Of a DNA stretch of 64,000 nt, positions 48,601 to 60,600 are shown one piece after another. Source of the DNA: Tyto alba (Eukaryota > Chordata > Aves > Strigiformes > Tytonidae); the NCBI RefSeq assembly GCF_018691265.1, contig NW_024881313.1, forward strand, positions 40,479,518 through 40,543,517, given 5' to 3'. A program made the translations under genes and the position numbers. The first letter of the stretch is position 1. The number at the start of each line of letters is the position of its first letter. The notes below the pieces were generated by a model. It searched no databases and was not told where the DNA came from. It saw nothing but the letters and a program-made list of their open reading frames with translations.

Positions 48601-51600
48601 TTCGTTCCTCGCTCGTACGCCGAGGACGGAGGGGACAACGAGTCTCTCCGTCTCTTCTTCTCTTTACTCTGGCTCTGCCTCTCGGGATCCCGCTCTCTGC
48701 TCAGGATGGGGTTCTTCGGCGTGGGTGTCTGATCCCTGTGGCCGGCTGTCTCTCTCCCACGGTCAGCTGTGGGGGAAAACCGGTAAAAAGGAGAGAATTT
48801 TTCTAATTCAGAGTATTTCTAGCTCCCTCCTCTTACAGCATCAGTAGCTTCTGTTAGTCAACAACAGAGTCTTCATTCAGACAAGTTACAGGTTGCCCCG
48901 TACCAGCCTCAGGGCTACGTTTCCCATCACCTACTACATCTTCCCTATTTACAGGAGGTGTTTTCGAAAAGCTGTGTTTTTGAACAAGGATCTGGTTTCG
49001 AACTGGGAAAATCGAGTGGTTTCACAGGAGCAGAGCAAGCCATGGGCAAACGTGAGTAACGTACCACTGTTCTCCTTTTCTGCTTGACTCTTCTTCGGGA
49101 TCCGGTACACCTCCTGCAAAGCAAGCCACAAGCACGGTCAGAGTTTCAGCCACTCCCAGGAGCAACCCCAATATCTACGGGGCCGCAAGAATTGTCACAC
49201 AGCCCTAATGACTTCACAATTCAATCATAATTTTAAAGCAACACCCACCCCCCCCACCCCCCCCCCCCAAAAAAGTGTCTCTTGAAGCAAAGTTCTGGGT
49301 TTAGGCAAATTATTGCGGTGCTTTCTGTATATTGCCTCTGATCAGCATTTTGTGTTTGATGAGTTCAGGTGGCTTTTTGGGCCCTGGGCTACGGGCAGCG
49401 CTGCAGGATCTAAGCTGGCCATCCCGCCCTCGTGCTACAAGCACCTGAACTTGCAGCTCTGCTGGAATACTGAATAAACGACTTTTGCAGTTAAACAAGC
49501 TACCCTCCAGCCACAAACCGGTGCTTTTCTACCGCTCATCGTGCCAACCCTGGTGTTCCCCCAGTGACCACGGCCGGTTCAGATCCCAGCTGAGTCTCGG
49601 TTTGTTGGCGTGTCCAAGGCCACTGATCCCTGCCCTGGCAGAGCCGAACACAAATACGGCTTGAGAGAATTGTAGAATCTTTGACTGGTTTGGGCTGGGA
49701 GGGCCCTCAAAGCCCCCCCAGTGCCACCCCCTGCCCCCGGCAGGGCCCCCTTCCCCCAGCCCAGGGGGCTCCCAGCCCCGTCCAACCTGGCCTGGAACCC
49801 TTCCAGGGAGGGGGCACCCACAGCTGCTCTGGGCACCCTGGGCCAGCGCCTCCCCCCCCGCACAGGGAACAATTTCTGCCTTAGATCTCACCTAAATCTG
49901 CCCTCTGGCAGCTTAAACCCGTCCCCTCTCGTCCTACCCCCACCCCCTGACCCAGAGTCCCTCCCCACCTCTCCTGTCCCCCCTTTAAGCCCTGGGAGGC
50001 CGCTCGAAGGTCCCCCCGGAGCCTTCTCTTCCCCAGGCTGAACCCCCCCAACTCTCTCAGCCCGGCCCCCCAGGGGAGCTGCTCCAGCCCCCCCAGCATC
50101 TCCGTGGCCTCCTCTGGCCCCGCTCGAGCAGCTCCGTGTCCTTCTGCTGTTGGGGGCCCCCGAGCTGGCCCCAGCACTGCAGGGGGGTCTCCCCAGAGCG
50201 GAGCAGAGGGGGACAATCCCCTCCCTGGCCCTGCTGCCCCCCCTGCTCTGGCTGCAGCCCAGGGCACGGGTGGGTTCTGGGCTGCCAGCGCACGGGGCTG
50301 CCTCACGGGCAGTTTTCCCCCCACCAACCCCCCCAGTCCCTCTCCTTGGGGCTGCTCTCCAGCCACCCCTCGAGGGCCCAGCCTGGGTTTGTGCTGGGGA
50401 TTGCCCCGACCCACGGGCAGCACCTTGCCCTCGGCCTTGCTGAACTTCATAAGGTTTGCACCTCTTATATACATATATAAGAAAAGCATATTCTGAGCCC
50501 CACGTTTCAGCCTAAGCAAATACATTTTCCTTTGGTAAAATAAATGAAGGTATAGGAAACACTGTTGTGGTCTGTTCACAAGACAAAACCGCTTCAAAAG
50601 TGCTACTGAAGGTTAAAAATAAAAGGTGATTTTAGCCGAGATTATTATTTTTTTTTAAATATTTTTGCTTTTCCATGGAGCCTAACACAATGCAGCGAAC
50701 ACACGCCGTCTGAAGCATCTGCTGCTACTCTATTATGTGCGCTGTGACCTCTTCCAGTGCTGAGAGGCACTAAGAGCCTGCAAATACGTCCTTTTTTAAT
50801 TTTTTCCGATTTATTTACACGTTTGCTACGGATCAAAAGAGGCAGGAGCAGGCAAACCAGACCAGGAGAGTCTGGAGAAGAGGTGCGGGACACGGAAGCA
50901 TTGCCGGTGCTTCGCTTTCCTGCAAACTTTTCTCCCTGCAGCCCACGAGTGCTGCCCGTGCCCGGCCAGCTCAGCTCAAGCCGTGCCAAGCTCAAAGCAA
51001 AGCGGGTTATGATGCGCACCCAAAGCACCCCTACCCCTCCACGACCCCCCAAAAGCCCGGCCCTTGCTGTGCCACCAAGCTCCAGCCTGGTTTCGGGCCC
51101 CTTCATGCCCCATCCCACCCGCAGCCCTGAGGTGTGTTTAACAATTCCCTGTGTTTGGGAATTGTTAAACACACTCAGGCTGTCATCCATCGCTTGTAGC
51201 CTTCCTGGCTTTCTAACATCTGAACGCTATTCCCGGTACTAAGTCATGTTATTTCAAACAAGCCCCACGTTTCTGCTGTCTGTATTTCAGGGCAGGTCGA
51301 GGTTCGGAAGCCTGAGCAGCACCCGGCTTCGCCCCGAACCCGCTGGCAGAATAAATCGGGGACGGAAGATTTCTGCTGACCTGGGGGGGGGGGGGGGGGG
51401 GGCTTGAAGCTTTTTTAACTAGGTTTGGCGCGCCCGGCCAGGGGCCTTAGGGCCTCCTCTGATCACCTCCTTTAATTACCCTGCCTGATCTTCCCCCGTA
51501 CTGCGTTAAACCCCATCGTTATGGTTGGCAGGGACGACCCCCTCAGCTGCACCCACGCGCGCCCCTTGCCCGCGCCACCGATCCCCAAGATTTCTGCTCC

Positions 51601-54600
51601 TCGCTGGGTCGGTCCCCAACGCCACCGACCCTGTCGCCCGCGCCGGCAGGTTACGGCACTTTTAATTCTTTATCGTTTTGCTGACCCGGCGGCAGGCCCT
51701 GAGGTTATGCCTCTTGCTCCACGCCTCGTTTGGCCCTCCGGGCAGGGAGGGCACCGCAGGAGGGAAGGGGAGAAGAGGAACCCCAAAGGGAGCAAGCGCC
51801 GCAGAGAGGGTTTTGCTAAAGCATTTTGCTAAGGGGACAGGTGATCCGCTGCGACCCTTAAGTTATTTGAGCCAGAAACCACTTCTCACAGGTGTGTGGA
51901 TGGCACGCTACACGTTGCTGAACTCCAAAAGCCCCGTGAGCTGGAATAATTCATCAGTAGCGTTCCCTTAACTTAATAACGCGGGACAGGACTTGGGGAT
52001 GAAGATTAAAACGTCCCCAGGGTCCTGGTTTTGCAAATGCTGGGGCTGGGACCAACACAGCTGAGCAGAGCATCCCCATTCAACCCCACCAAATAACACA
52101 GCAACGATTATTTGGATGTCGCGTTAAGCAACCCTGTGTCACCACAGATTACAAAATAAGTTTTATTAGCACCGCTGCGTTTTCAATCGTGTTTTTAATT
52201 GCAGTATTGGGACACGCAAAGCGTACATGTCATCTCGTTGCATTAGTGATGCTAATGATCCTACAGCATGTGGAATGTACGGAGGGGTTTTACAGCACTA
52301 CTGACTGTCCAGATGCTGGTAGCTTGGAAGAAAAATCTCATTTGGTTTTAATTCCAGTTTGAATCAAGCCCTTGCTCTGTTCCCTTTCTGACGTACTGCA
52401 GTAGTTCACAAGAACACCCAAGTATTTGAGGCAGAATGTGATGAACCAGCTATTTTCTGGTTAAATATGACCGGTATGGTCAAACAAGAGGAAGTAAGAC
52501 CAAATAAACCAACTATGAGAAATCAGAAAGAGAAAATGTGGGGCCATCCCTGACGGAGGCTGCAGCTGCACCCCCAAAAAAGACAATTAATTCATAAAAG
52601 ATACACTCAGCGCTATACAAAGCAGCTGTTCTGGCGGAGTGTGCTGAGATCCCGGCTCTCCCAGGGCAGGATTTGTGCTTTCCTAGGACCGGAGGTGGAA
52701 GAAAGCCAAAACCTTGTCAGAGCCCCCTCCCCAGGTCCGTGACCATCCCGATAATTCTTCACACTCAAAGCCACAGTCACCGACTGCACCTTGATGCCTC
52801 GGGGGAAAAACACCGGGGACTTTCCCTAGAGCACTAAAATATCCTTTAATTTAGGGCATGGATGAGGCAGAGGGGAGGAAAAGATTTATTAAACCATTAC
52901 TGAGGGAGTGAAGGCTGCTTCTAGTTGGGTATTTAAAGCTTCCCTACGCTCAGAAATACAAAGCTTTAGCTGGACTTGACTCTCAACATTATGCGAGGTT
53001 AATTCTCTAAATAAAATCCAACTTAATTTTTTAGAGCTGGTTGGAAATTAATTGACTGCCATCTCTGCTGGGCTGCCCAGTTACACCAGTAACTGCATCA
53101 CTCGTTAGCAACGTGCCCACCTCCAGCCCTGGATTTAACGAGAGCGCCCAGGTTTGAGAATCCCACTTTTACTGTGTTAGGAAAAAAATAAAAACCACGA
53201 GTGCTGTGTTTCCTTTGGTGAAGTAAATGAAAGTATAAGAAACGCCGTCGTGGTCTGTTCACAGGACAAAGCCACTTCAAAAGTGCTGCTGAAGGTTACC
53301 AAAAAAAAAAAAAAAAAAAGTGATTTCAGCCAAGATTTTAATTTTTTTTAAATACCTATTTTGGTTTTCTGTGAAGTCTGAACACAATGCAGCAAACACA
53401 CGCAGCGTCTGCAAATAGGTATGCCTTGATGAGAGGCATTAAGACTTTGTAAATACGCTCTTTTTAAGTTGTTCTTATTTATTTACGCGTTGGCTACGGC
53501 TCAAAAGACCCCAAATCTAATGTGGTTTTAACTAAATGCGAAGAAACAAGGCGGCAGCTCACTGTGTGGGGTGGGGAGGGATGCAGAAGGAGCCAGTTGG
53601 GATAACAAAGCCTATATAATGTTCTTTACTCGCCGTCCGACGGCGGGGATGATTTTGCCTCTTACTGCCTGAGGCAGGCAGGAGTGGACCACGAGGGCAG
53701 CTTCCGCAGACCCCAAACCCACCCGCCAGCAACAGCTCTTTCCTATTTTATTTTCTCTCTGTCCCGCATCACACCCCCCTCAAAGTTCATTCTCAGACAC
53801 ACCGCAGAGCGGCACGTTCAAAAAAAAAAAAAAAAAAAAATAAATAAATCACCCGACGTCTGGCCCGCCAAGCGGTGTCCCCATCAGCGGGAGAGAAGGT
53901 GTGATGAGGAGCCACCACACCATGAGAAGGTGGATGAAGCAGCCAGGACCGCTCGAGGACAACGCAGCAGGCAAGGGGAGGGAAGAGCTGAGCTAGACCA
54001 GCCTCCCCGGCCCCTAAAAAGATTTGTCCCGTCAAACAGCAGGACCTGCAGTGGGAAACTACTGGAAAAAAAAGGGTCAGTGGGAATAGGAGGAGGGCAG
54101 GGGCCACCTTGAGTAAGTGGTCTGGGCAAATGTGTTGCTTGAGGTTCACCGTGACACTGAAAGAGCAGCTGCTGAAGCTAAGAAATAGAGTGATTTCAAC
54201 TCAACAGAGATAACGGAGCCGAGCTTCAAGGTCAAAGATGGTTGAACGTGGCAAGGGACGAGGAAGGATCCGCCTTCCCTAAGTAGGAGTAAGCATCTTC
54301 CTCTTAAAGACATGGCTGTGACCGCAGGGCAGGGGCCAAACGGGTGAACCCACGGCAGGATCCGTCCCATCAAACTGGATCGCCCTAACGAAGGTCCCGA
54401 CGGCTCAAAATATGAGATAATGATGAACTGGGGAGCGAGCTACATCTTGTTGGAGAAGCAGCTACAGACCTACTCAACGGGCTGCAGAGCCTCCAGCATC
54501 AGTCTGGTGAAGAAGGAGGCAGCAGAGGCTTTGAACCCAGCAACAAACGGAGGAACATGTCAAAATTGCTCCATGAAAACCAGATGGTGGTCAAACCAGA

Positions 54601-57600
54601 CAAAGCCAGGGGGGAACTCCAAAGAAAAGCCTATTTTATTTTTGGAAACGGAAGCTGCTGGCTTTGAGCGTGCGTAACTGCTAAATGAATGCAACCGCCG
54701 CTAACAGAGTCCAAATGGCTCTCTACCTTCCAGAACAATTTTTAATGAATTGCACAGAAAATTAAATACAGAATGAAAAGTGATACAAGTCTGTTACAAA
54801 CAAAAGAAAAGAAAAAAAAAGCCCCATGACTTAGGCTGTCCGGCTGCAGACACAAAACCAAGCTTTGGCTTGGGAGAGGCAAGAACGGTCCCGAGACTCA
54901 CAGGATGCAGCAGGTAGTAAAGGAAGATTGTTCCTAACGAAACTCTCTCCAGAAACCTGCCTCTTAGCTGCCAAATATTTCTGATTTAATAGGACTAAAC
55001 TAGAAAAGACCAGTGGGCGCCAGCAGTGGGCGCAGAGAAGCAGCGACACAGGCGGGCAGAGGCTCGTCTTGCGTCGGCGCCGACGCGAGGACGGCTGGCA
55101 AAGGGGTGAGCGCTCTTCTCCGCCGACCTGTCCGACCCAGCCACGGCACCCGCGCCTCCAAACCTCCGCAGCCCGCCCGGGGACCAGGCACATCTCTCCC
55201 GGGGCTCAGGGGATGAACCCCACGCCTGGACGTGGAGCTGGGAAGCCGCGGTGCAGTCCGTCGGAGCTCCCTGCACGTCTCAGGGCTTACAGGCTCCAAG
55301 CCAAGGCAACCTGCAGGCCGTGCTGCCTCACCTAACTCTGCTCTGGAGTACTCGGAGCTTACGTTGTCCATTTGTTGCAGAAACACCACGGAATTGAAGC
55401 CGTTCCCTACCAGGCTGGATACTCAAGGCTCCTCCAGCCAGCGCTGGATCTTCTCATCCTTGCTTCCCCCCCGCCCCGTCCCGCCGTCCTCCGCTCCTTC
55501 CTCCCCTCTGCAGCTCCCCATCCCCGCTGCCCAAGCGCCAAGCTCCCGCACGATGCCAAGGGGCGGACGAGAGCAAGAGAAAGGGCTGATGCCACGACAT
55601 CCCTGCTTGAAGGCCAAAAATAAAAAAAAAAAAATCCACCACAAACAACAGCCTGGCCACTCCCCAACGCCTATTGTTTTCGCAAAGTATTTCTTGCTGG
55701 AAGTTGTAACAAATTGAAAGCCCCCTAATTAAAGCACGCCGTGTGCGGGCCGGAGCAAGAGCCAGTCGCTCCAGGACGGCTTGTCTGGGAAGAGGACAGG
55801 CAAGAGCAGCTCCACATGGCCGTCCTATCAAGACATACCAGATGTGATTTGGAAAGACCACCTGGGGGAAGATGAAAGTCCAGTTTGCCTGCGTCACCCA
55901 AGCTCTGCTATTCCTGTTCAGGCTGGTTAAACTCACAGAACGGGTGTTTTCGTTGCAAAAGACCAAGTCCACCTTGGCCCAACTGGGATAACGCCCCAGC
56001 CTTGAACTGCAAGTCACTGTTAAATACTCGCGAGGCTAGAAGGGTCCAGCTAAAACCTTTTAAACCCAAGAAGCTCGGCTCTTTCAAAAGGTTTGTCCTC
56101 AAAAAAAAAAAAAAAAAGATCTCCAACTCCTAAGGGCAAGGGTCTGGGGACCCTCACAGCTGCAACTCCTACCTGCTCCCCTCGCCAGGAGGGGAGGGCA
56201 TCATCTGCCCACCCAGGGGTGGAGGAAGATGCCAAAAGCTCAGCACCCGAAGCACGCCAGCACGGGGGGACGTCCTGCGGCAGCCAGCGCTGCCGCGCCG
56301 GTCGCGTCCACGCGGCACCAGGCAGTTGGCAGAGCAGGCAGGTGAGCTACGGGGCGGATGCGAGATGGGCGACGGGGTCACCACGAGAAGCCCACGGCTT
56401 GGGGAGCGGAGCTGCAGGACCTCAAGGTGTAAACGTTGAGGCAACCCCGACGGCCAGAGCACCCCCGGAACGCCAACGCTATCAAAGCACGTGCTACGCT
56501 TGAAGCCAAACCCGGCCCCCCCCCTGCCCCTCAGCCTTAGCTACTGAGATGTGAGCCATCAAAGGAACGTTGAGAAAAGCTTGCCGTGCGCGGTGGCGCC
56601 GACCCTACCGCCTGTTCCCGTGATGCCAAGAGGGTTAGAACACCGGGTCTGCTGGCCGTCACGCCGGGCGCGGCCTCCACCCCGGGTTCGGGGTGTACGG
56701 ATCAGCCCACAGAGCCTTACCTGAGCGCAATCCTCCGGCTGGAACGGGCTAAGACGCCTGGAAGAACCACGTTGAACCACCACCTGCACCCTGCCGGGTT
56801 GTCCGCCGACCGGCCTTTGCCACTCGGGAGTGAGTTTTCAGCACGGGAGAAGGCATGCACCGCGTCCTCAGAGAGCGGGGACGGCGCGCACGAGCCCAGG
56901 CTGAAAACTTACCCCGCTGCGGCGTGTGAGTGTGTGTTGCGGTGGGTATGTAGCGATGGGCCCAACGCTCCTCGCGGGCTACGGAGTCGGAGTGTACGAG
57001 CCCTGTAAGGCGAGGACTTACAAGTCCCGTGTATAGAGGTATAGAAAAAAAAAAAAATAGCTCACTTAATCCTTTCACGCCAGGAGTTGGGATTTTCCCG
57101 GAGCGACGTCCATTGCCGGCAATGGACGCACCAAAATAACGTCGGCAGCAATGAGTTAACCACCTCTGTCCTCTTTTCACCTATTATATTGCTCATGCAT
57201 CATCCAGCTTCCCAACCATCTTCCCGTTTCTTCACCGTATGCACGCTATGTCCTCTCCCTTCTTCAGCACGGAGTTGAAAATGGAGTTGAGAAAAGGAGA
57301 CACATGGTCAGCTCCTTGCTGCCCTGAGAAGCTAGATGGAAATGGTTGAAATTACAAGGGGGTCATCAGCAAGACTGGAGAGGACATAGCTTAATTTACG
57401 AGGTTTCAGACCCTCCCACCCCCCCATCCAATGCCAGTTATTGCAGATGTTCCGCCACTCAAACCAAAACCAGCTTTGGAAAAGCTTGGATGTGCTGGAA
57501 AAGGCAGCTGGCTCTCTCGCCACTGGGGTGACCGGGTTTTCCAAGGTGACTATCCATCCCCCTTCCACCTAAAGCATCGCCCTGCCAGCTTAGTCTTTTC

Positions 57601-60600
57601 TTTTAGACATCGGCCACCTCCGGGCCGGGCTACGGTGGCACCTGGCATCCTAACGAGCGAGAGTCGGACAGAAGCAGTTAACTCTTAGTGCCATGACAAA
57701 GTCCAGGATCGGAAGGAATCCCCAGGTCACAGTTCCCCCACGAGTGCTCTACAGGAGAGAAAGGAGTTTTCACAAAGCCATGGCACGATTCTGCTTTTTG
57801 GGGTTGGATTTGCAGGGATTACTACAACGCTAGGGCTTGTGAGATGCAACCCCAGCCCTACGACCAGACACGCACGCTGCATCGAGCTATTAGCACCCTT
57901 GAAACGACCTGAGGTTAATTAATTAAGTACACAGAGAGGGCGTGAATCCACATTTTAAATAGCAACGGGTCGTGACCCCACAGCCTGCCCACAGGCTTCA
58001 GCAAAGGTCTCTAGATACCCAAGGCTGAGCTCCTCCAAGCTCAGAAGAAAACACAGGCCTTGGCGATAAAATGACACCGTCAGATCAAATTTGGTCTCAA
58101 ACCAACATTTTGGAGGAGTCGTTCGTTTTGCGAAAGTTCACACTTTTCATTTGTGGCTTTCAATAGTTTTTCTGTGCTGTTTCAAGTTTAAACACTGCAG
58201 CACATGATCCTGGAAGCGAACGTGTCTGGTTCCAAAGAGAAAACTGAGTCTGGGTAGTTCAAAGCAAGTCTATCCCCAAAGCAGCGTAGGACTAAGACTT
58301 GACTGAGCTTTCAGTTTAAACGATTCCAAGTATTAGCAGTGGAGGGAAAAGGACTTTGTTTCAATTTAACCATAAATTCGACCTGACAGTGTCACTTCAA
58401 TCATCATGCGACCTACACATATTTTAAGCATCTGCCAAAGGAAAATCTAGTGAACGATCAGATCCACTTGGTAAAGAGGGGAAGGGGTAAAAAAAAAAAA
58501 AAACCCCAAACAAACAAAACGCAACTTAACTTCTCTATAGAAACTTTTTCCAGTTGTTTGCACAGTAAAGTCTCACCTCTTCTCCCACTAAGATTTATGT
58601 CCAAAAAATGATTATGCTCAAATTCTGCAAATGTTCAAGAGTATTTCTGCAAAATTCGGGGATTTAGGTGAGGCTTCTCTTAAGTCTCGCGTAAATCTCT
58701 AGATACACTTTCTGAATGCTGATGTCTGCAGCTACGGTCGCCGAACGGCACGAGCAAAGGCTCACGCACTCAGAGCTTGCGCGTGGTGACGCAGCGTGAG
58801 CGACACCCATCATCTCTCCTCGCCTCTTCCAACTCATCACTCATTACCAAATTCAACGGGTAAGCAAACTCTTCAGCTCTACGATGCACCATAAATTTGC
58901 TTAAAGACTACTTCCAATAATTAAAACAGGGCGGGCGCTTGATTAAGAGAAGGGCAGAAGACCCTCCGTGGCCTTTCCCACCAAGCCCACGCCATGCCAG
59001 AAGCACGGCAGCACCTTCGACTCCTTTGCTGGATCCTCAGCAAACGCTGCTTTTACGCTTTATTAAAGTGTGAAAGCAACCTACAGGCTCCCACCCCTCT
59101 TGCTCTCAAGCATACTATAAGGAATATCAACCTACAGAAGCAGCAGCTGGGCGAGGAGTTTCCAAAGGCCTGAAGGAACGCCAGGAAATGCCTGGAGCGT
59201 TGAGTGGCGAGGCACTGGATTGTCACCCTGTGTCCCATCAGAAAAAAAAAAAGCTGTCAGCTGAAGATCGAGCGGCCAAGCTGGCCAGCTACACCGCACG
59301 GGGCCAGGGGCCTGATTCTGGAGGAGAGAAGGCAGCCTGCAGCCACCGAGCCCTTCTCTTAAAGAAGTTAGCTGCTCGAGGAAGGCCTCGCTGGGAGTGA
59401 AACCGGGAGCAGCTCCACGCTCTAGCAGTCTTCAGAGGCTCAAGTAACACCCCACAAATCTGAGTATTCACCTGATCTAAACACCCAGAGCTAAAACTTC
59501 TAACGAGAGGACGCAGTACGGCCAACAGACCCGTCTCTGGGGGCCCCACACGTTGCAGACGAAAAGCAGATGTTAAGAGGATGGGAAACGCTGATGACCT
59601 TGCAATAACTGAATTTAAGAGCAGGCAGCCCCGTCAGTTTGTTTCAACAGTGACGGACACTGGGCCACTGCAACCAAAACCACTTGCGGCGCTGTTGCTA
59701 GCCTCTTTTTCTGAGCAGCTGAGAAGGGAATCTCAATCCCTCAGAGCTGCCCTCCCCCCCTGAACAGCCTAAAAAAAAAAAAAAAAATATAACTGGATGA
59801 CTGAGATGCCTTTGTGGTGCCCGAACTTAATTGCCTGTTATTTTCAGCGCGCAACGCACCGACGCCTGGAAGTCTGCTGTAAGTCACACGCAGGGCAGTT
59901 TGCGATGAAAGGATATATACAGAAAGCACCTGGAGAAACCCTTTAGCACCGAATAGGCGATCCCAGTTGTCAAACATTTACCAGCAGGACAACAATTTAG
60001 CCCCGTTTGTACTGGACCACAAACAGCTCTGCACTTCCCTTTGCAAGAGCAGAGGTGGTGTAGCTGGAGGGAGGTGCCTCTTACCTTGAGCTCCTTCCAG
60101 CTGTCGAGCAGCCTGGTGGCCAAATCGCTCACGTCCACGATTTTGTCCGTTTGTTCTTGGCTCCTCTCGCTCTCGACGTCGGATACGCCTTCCTCTTCGT
60201 CCTGCGATGGCGTTTCCATCGTAATGGGCTCCTCCAGCTTCGCCCCGTTGCTCTCTTTGACCTCTGCTTCAGGCTCAGCCTCCAGCTCCGCCGCTTGGGG
60301 TTTGCTGCTCTCCGCTGGTGCTTCAACAGCAGCTTTGATCTCCTGCTGCTGCTGCTGCTGCTGCTCCTCCGACACCTCCATCGGGGTACCCTCCAGCTGG
60401 TCCAGGTCCTCTTTGCCCTCCTTCCCCTCCAGCTCACTGGTTGTATCCGAGATGGCGCTGTCCATGCTGTTCTCACTTATAATTTTCAGCCTGCGAAACA
60501 CCAGCTTCTTGGGGGTGTCCGTGTCACCTTCCGTGCTCTGTTTGGTGGAAAGATCCGGCGTGTTGAGCGGCGTGTGAGCCCGCGAGGTGTTCTCGCTCGA

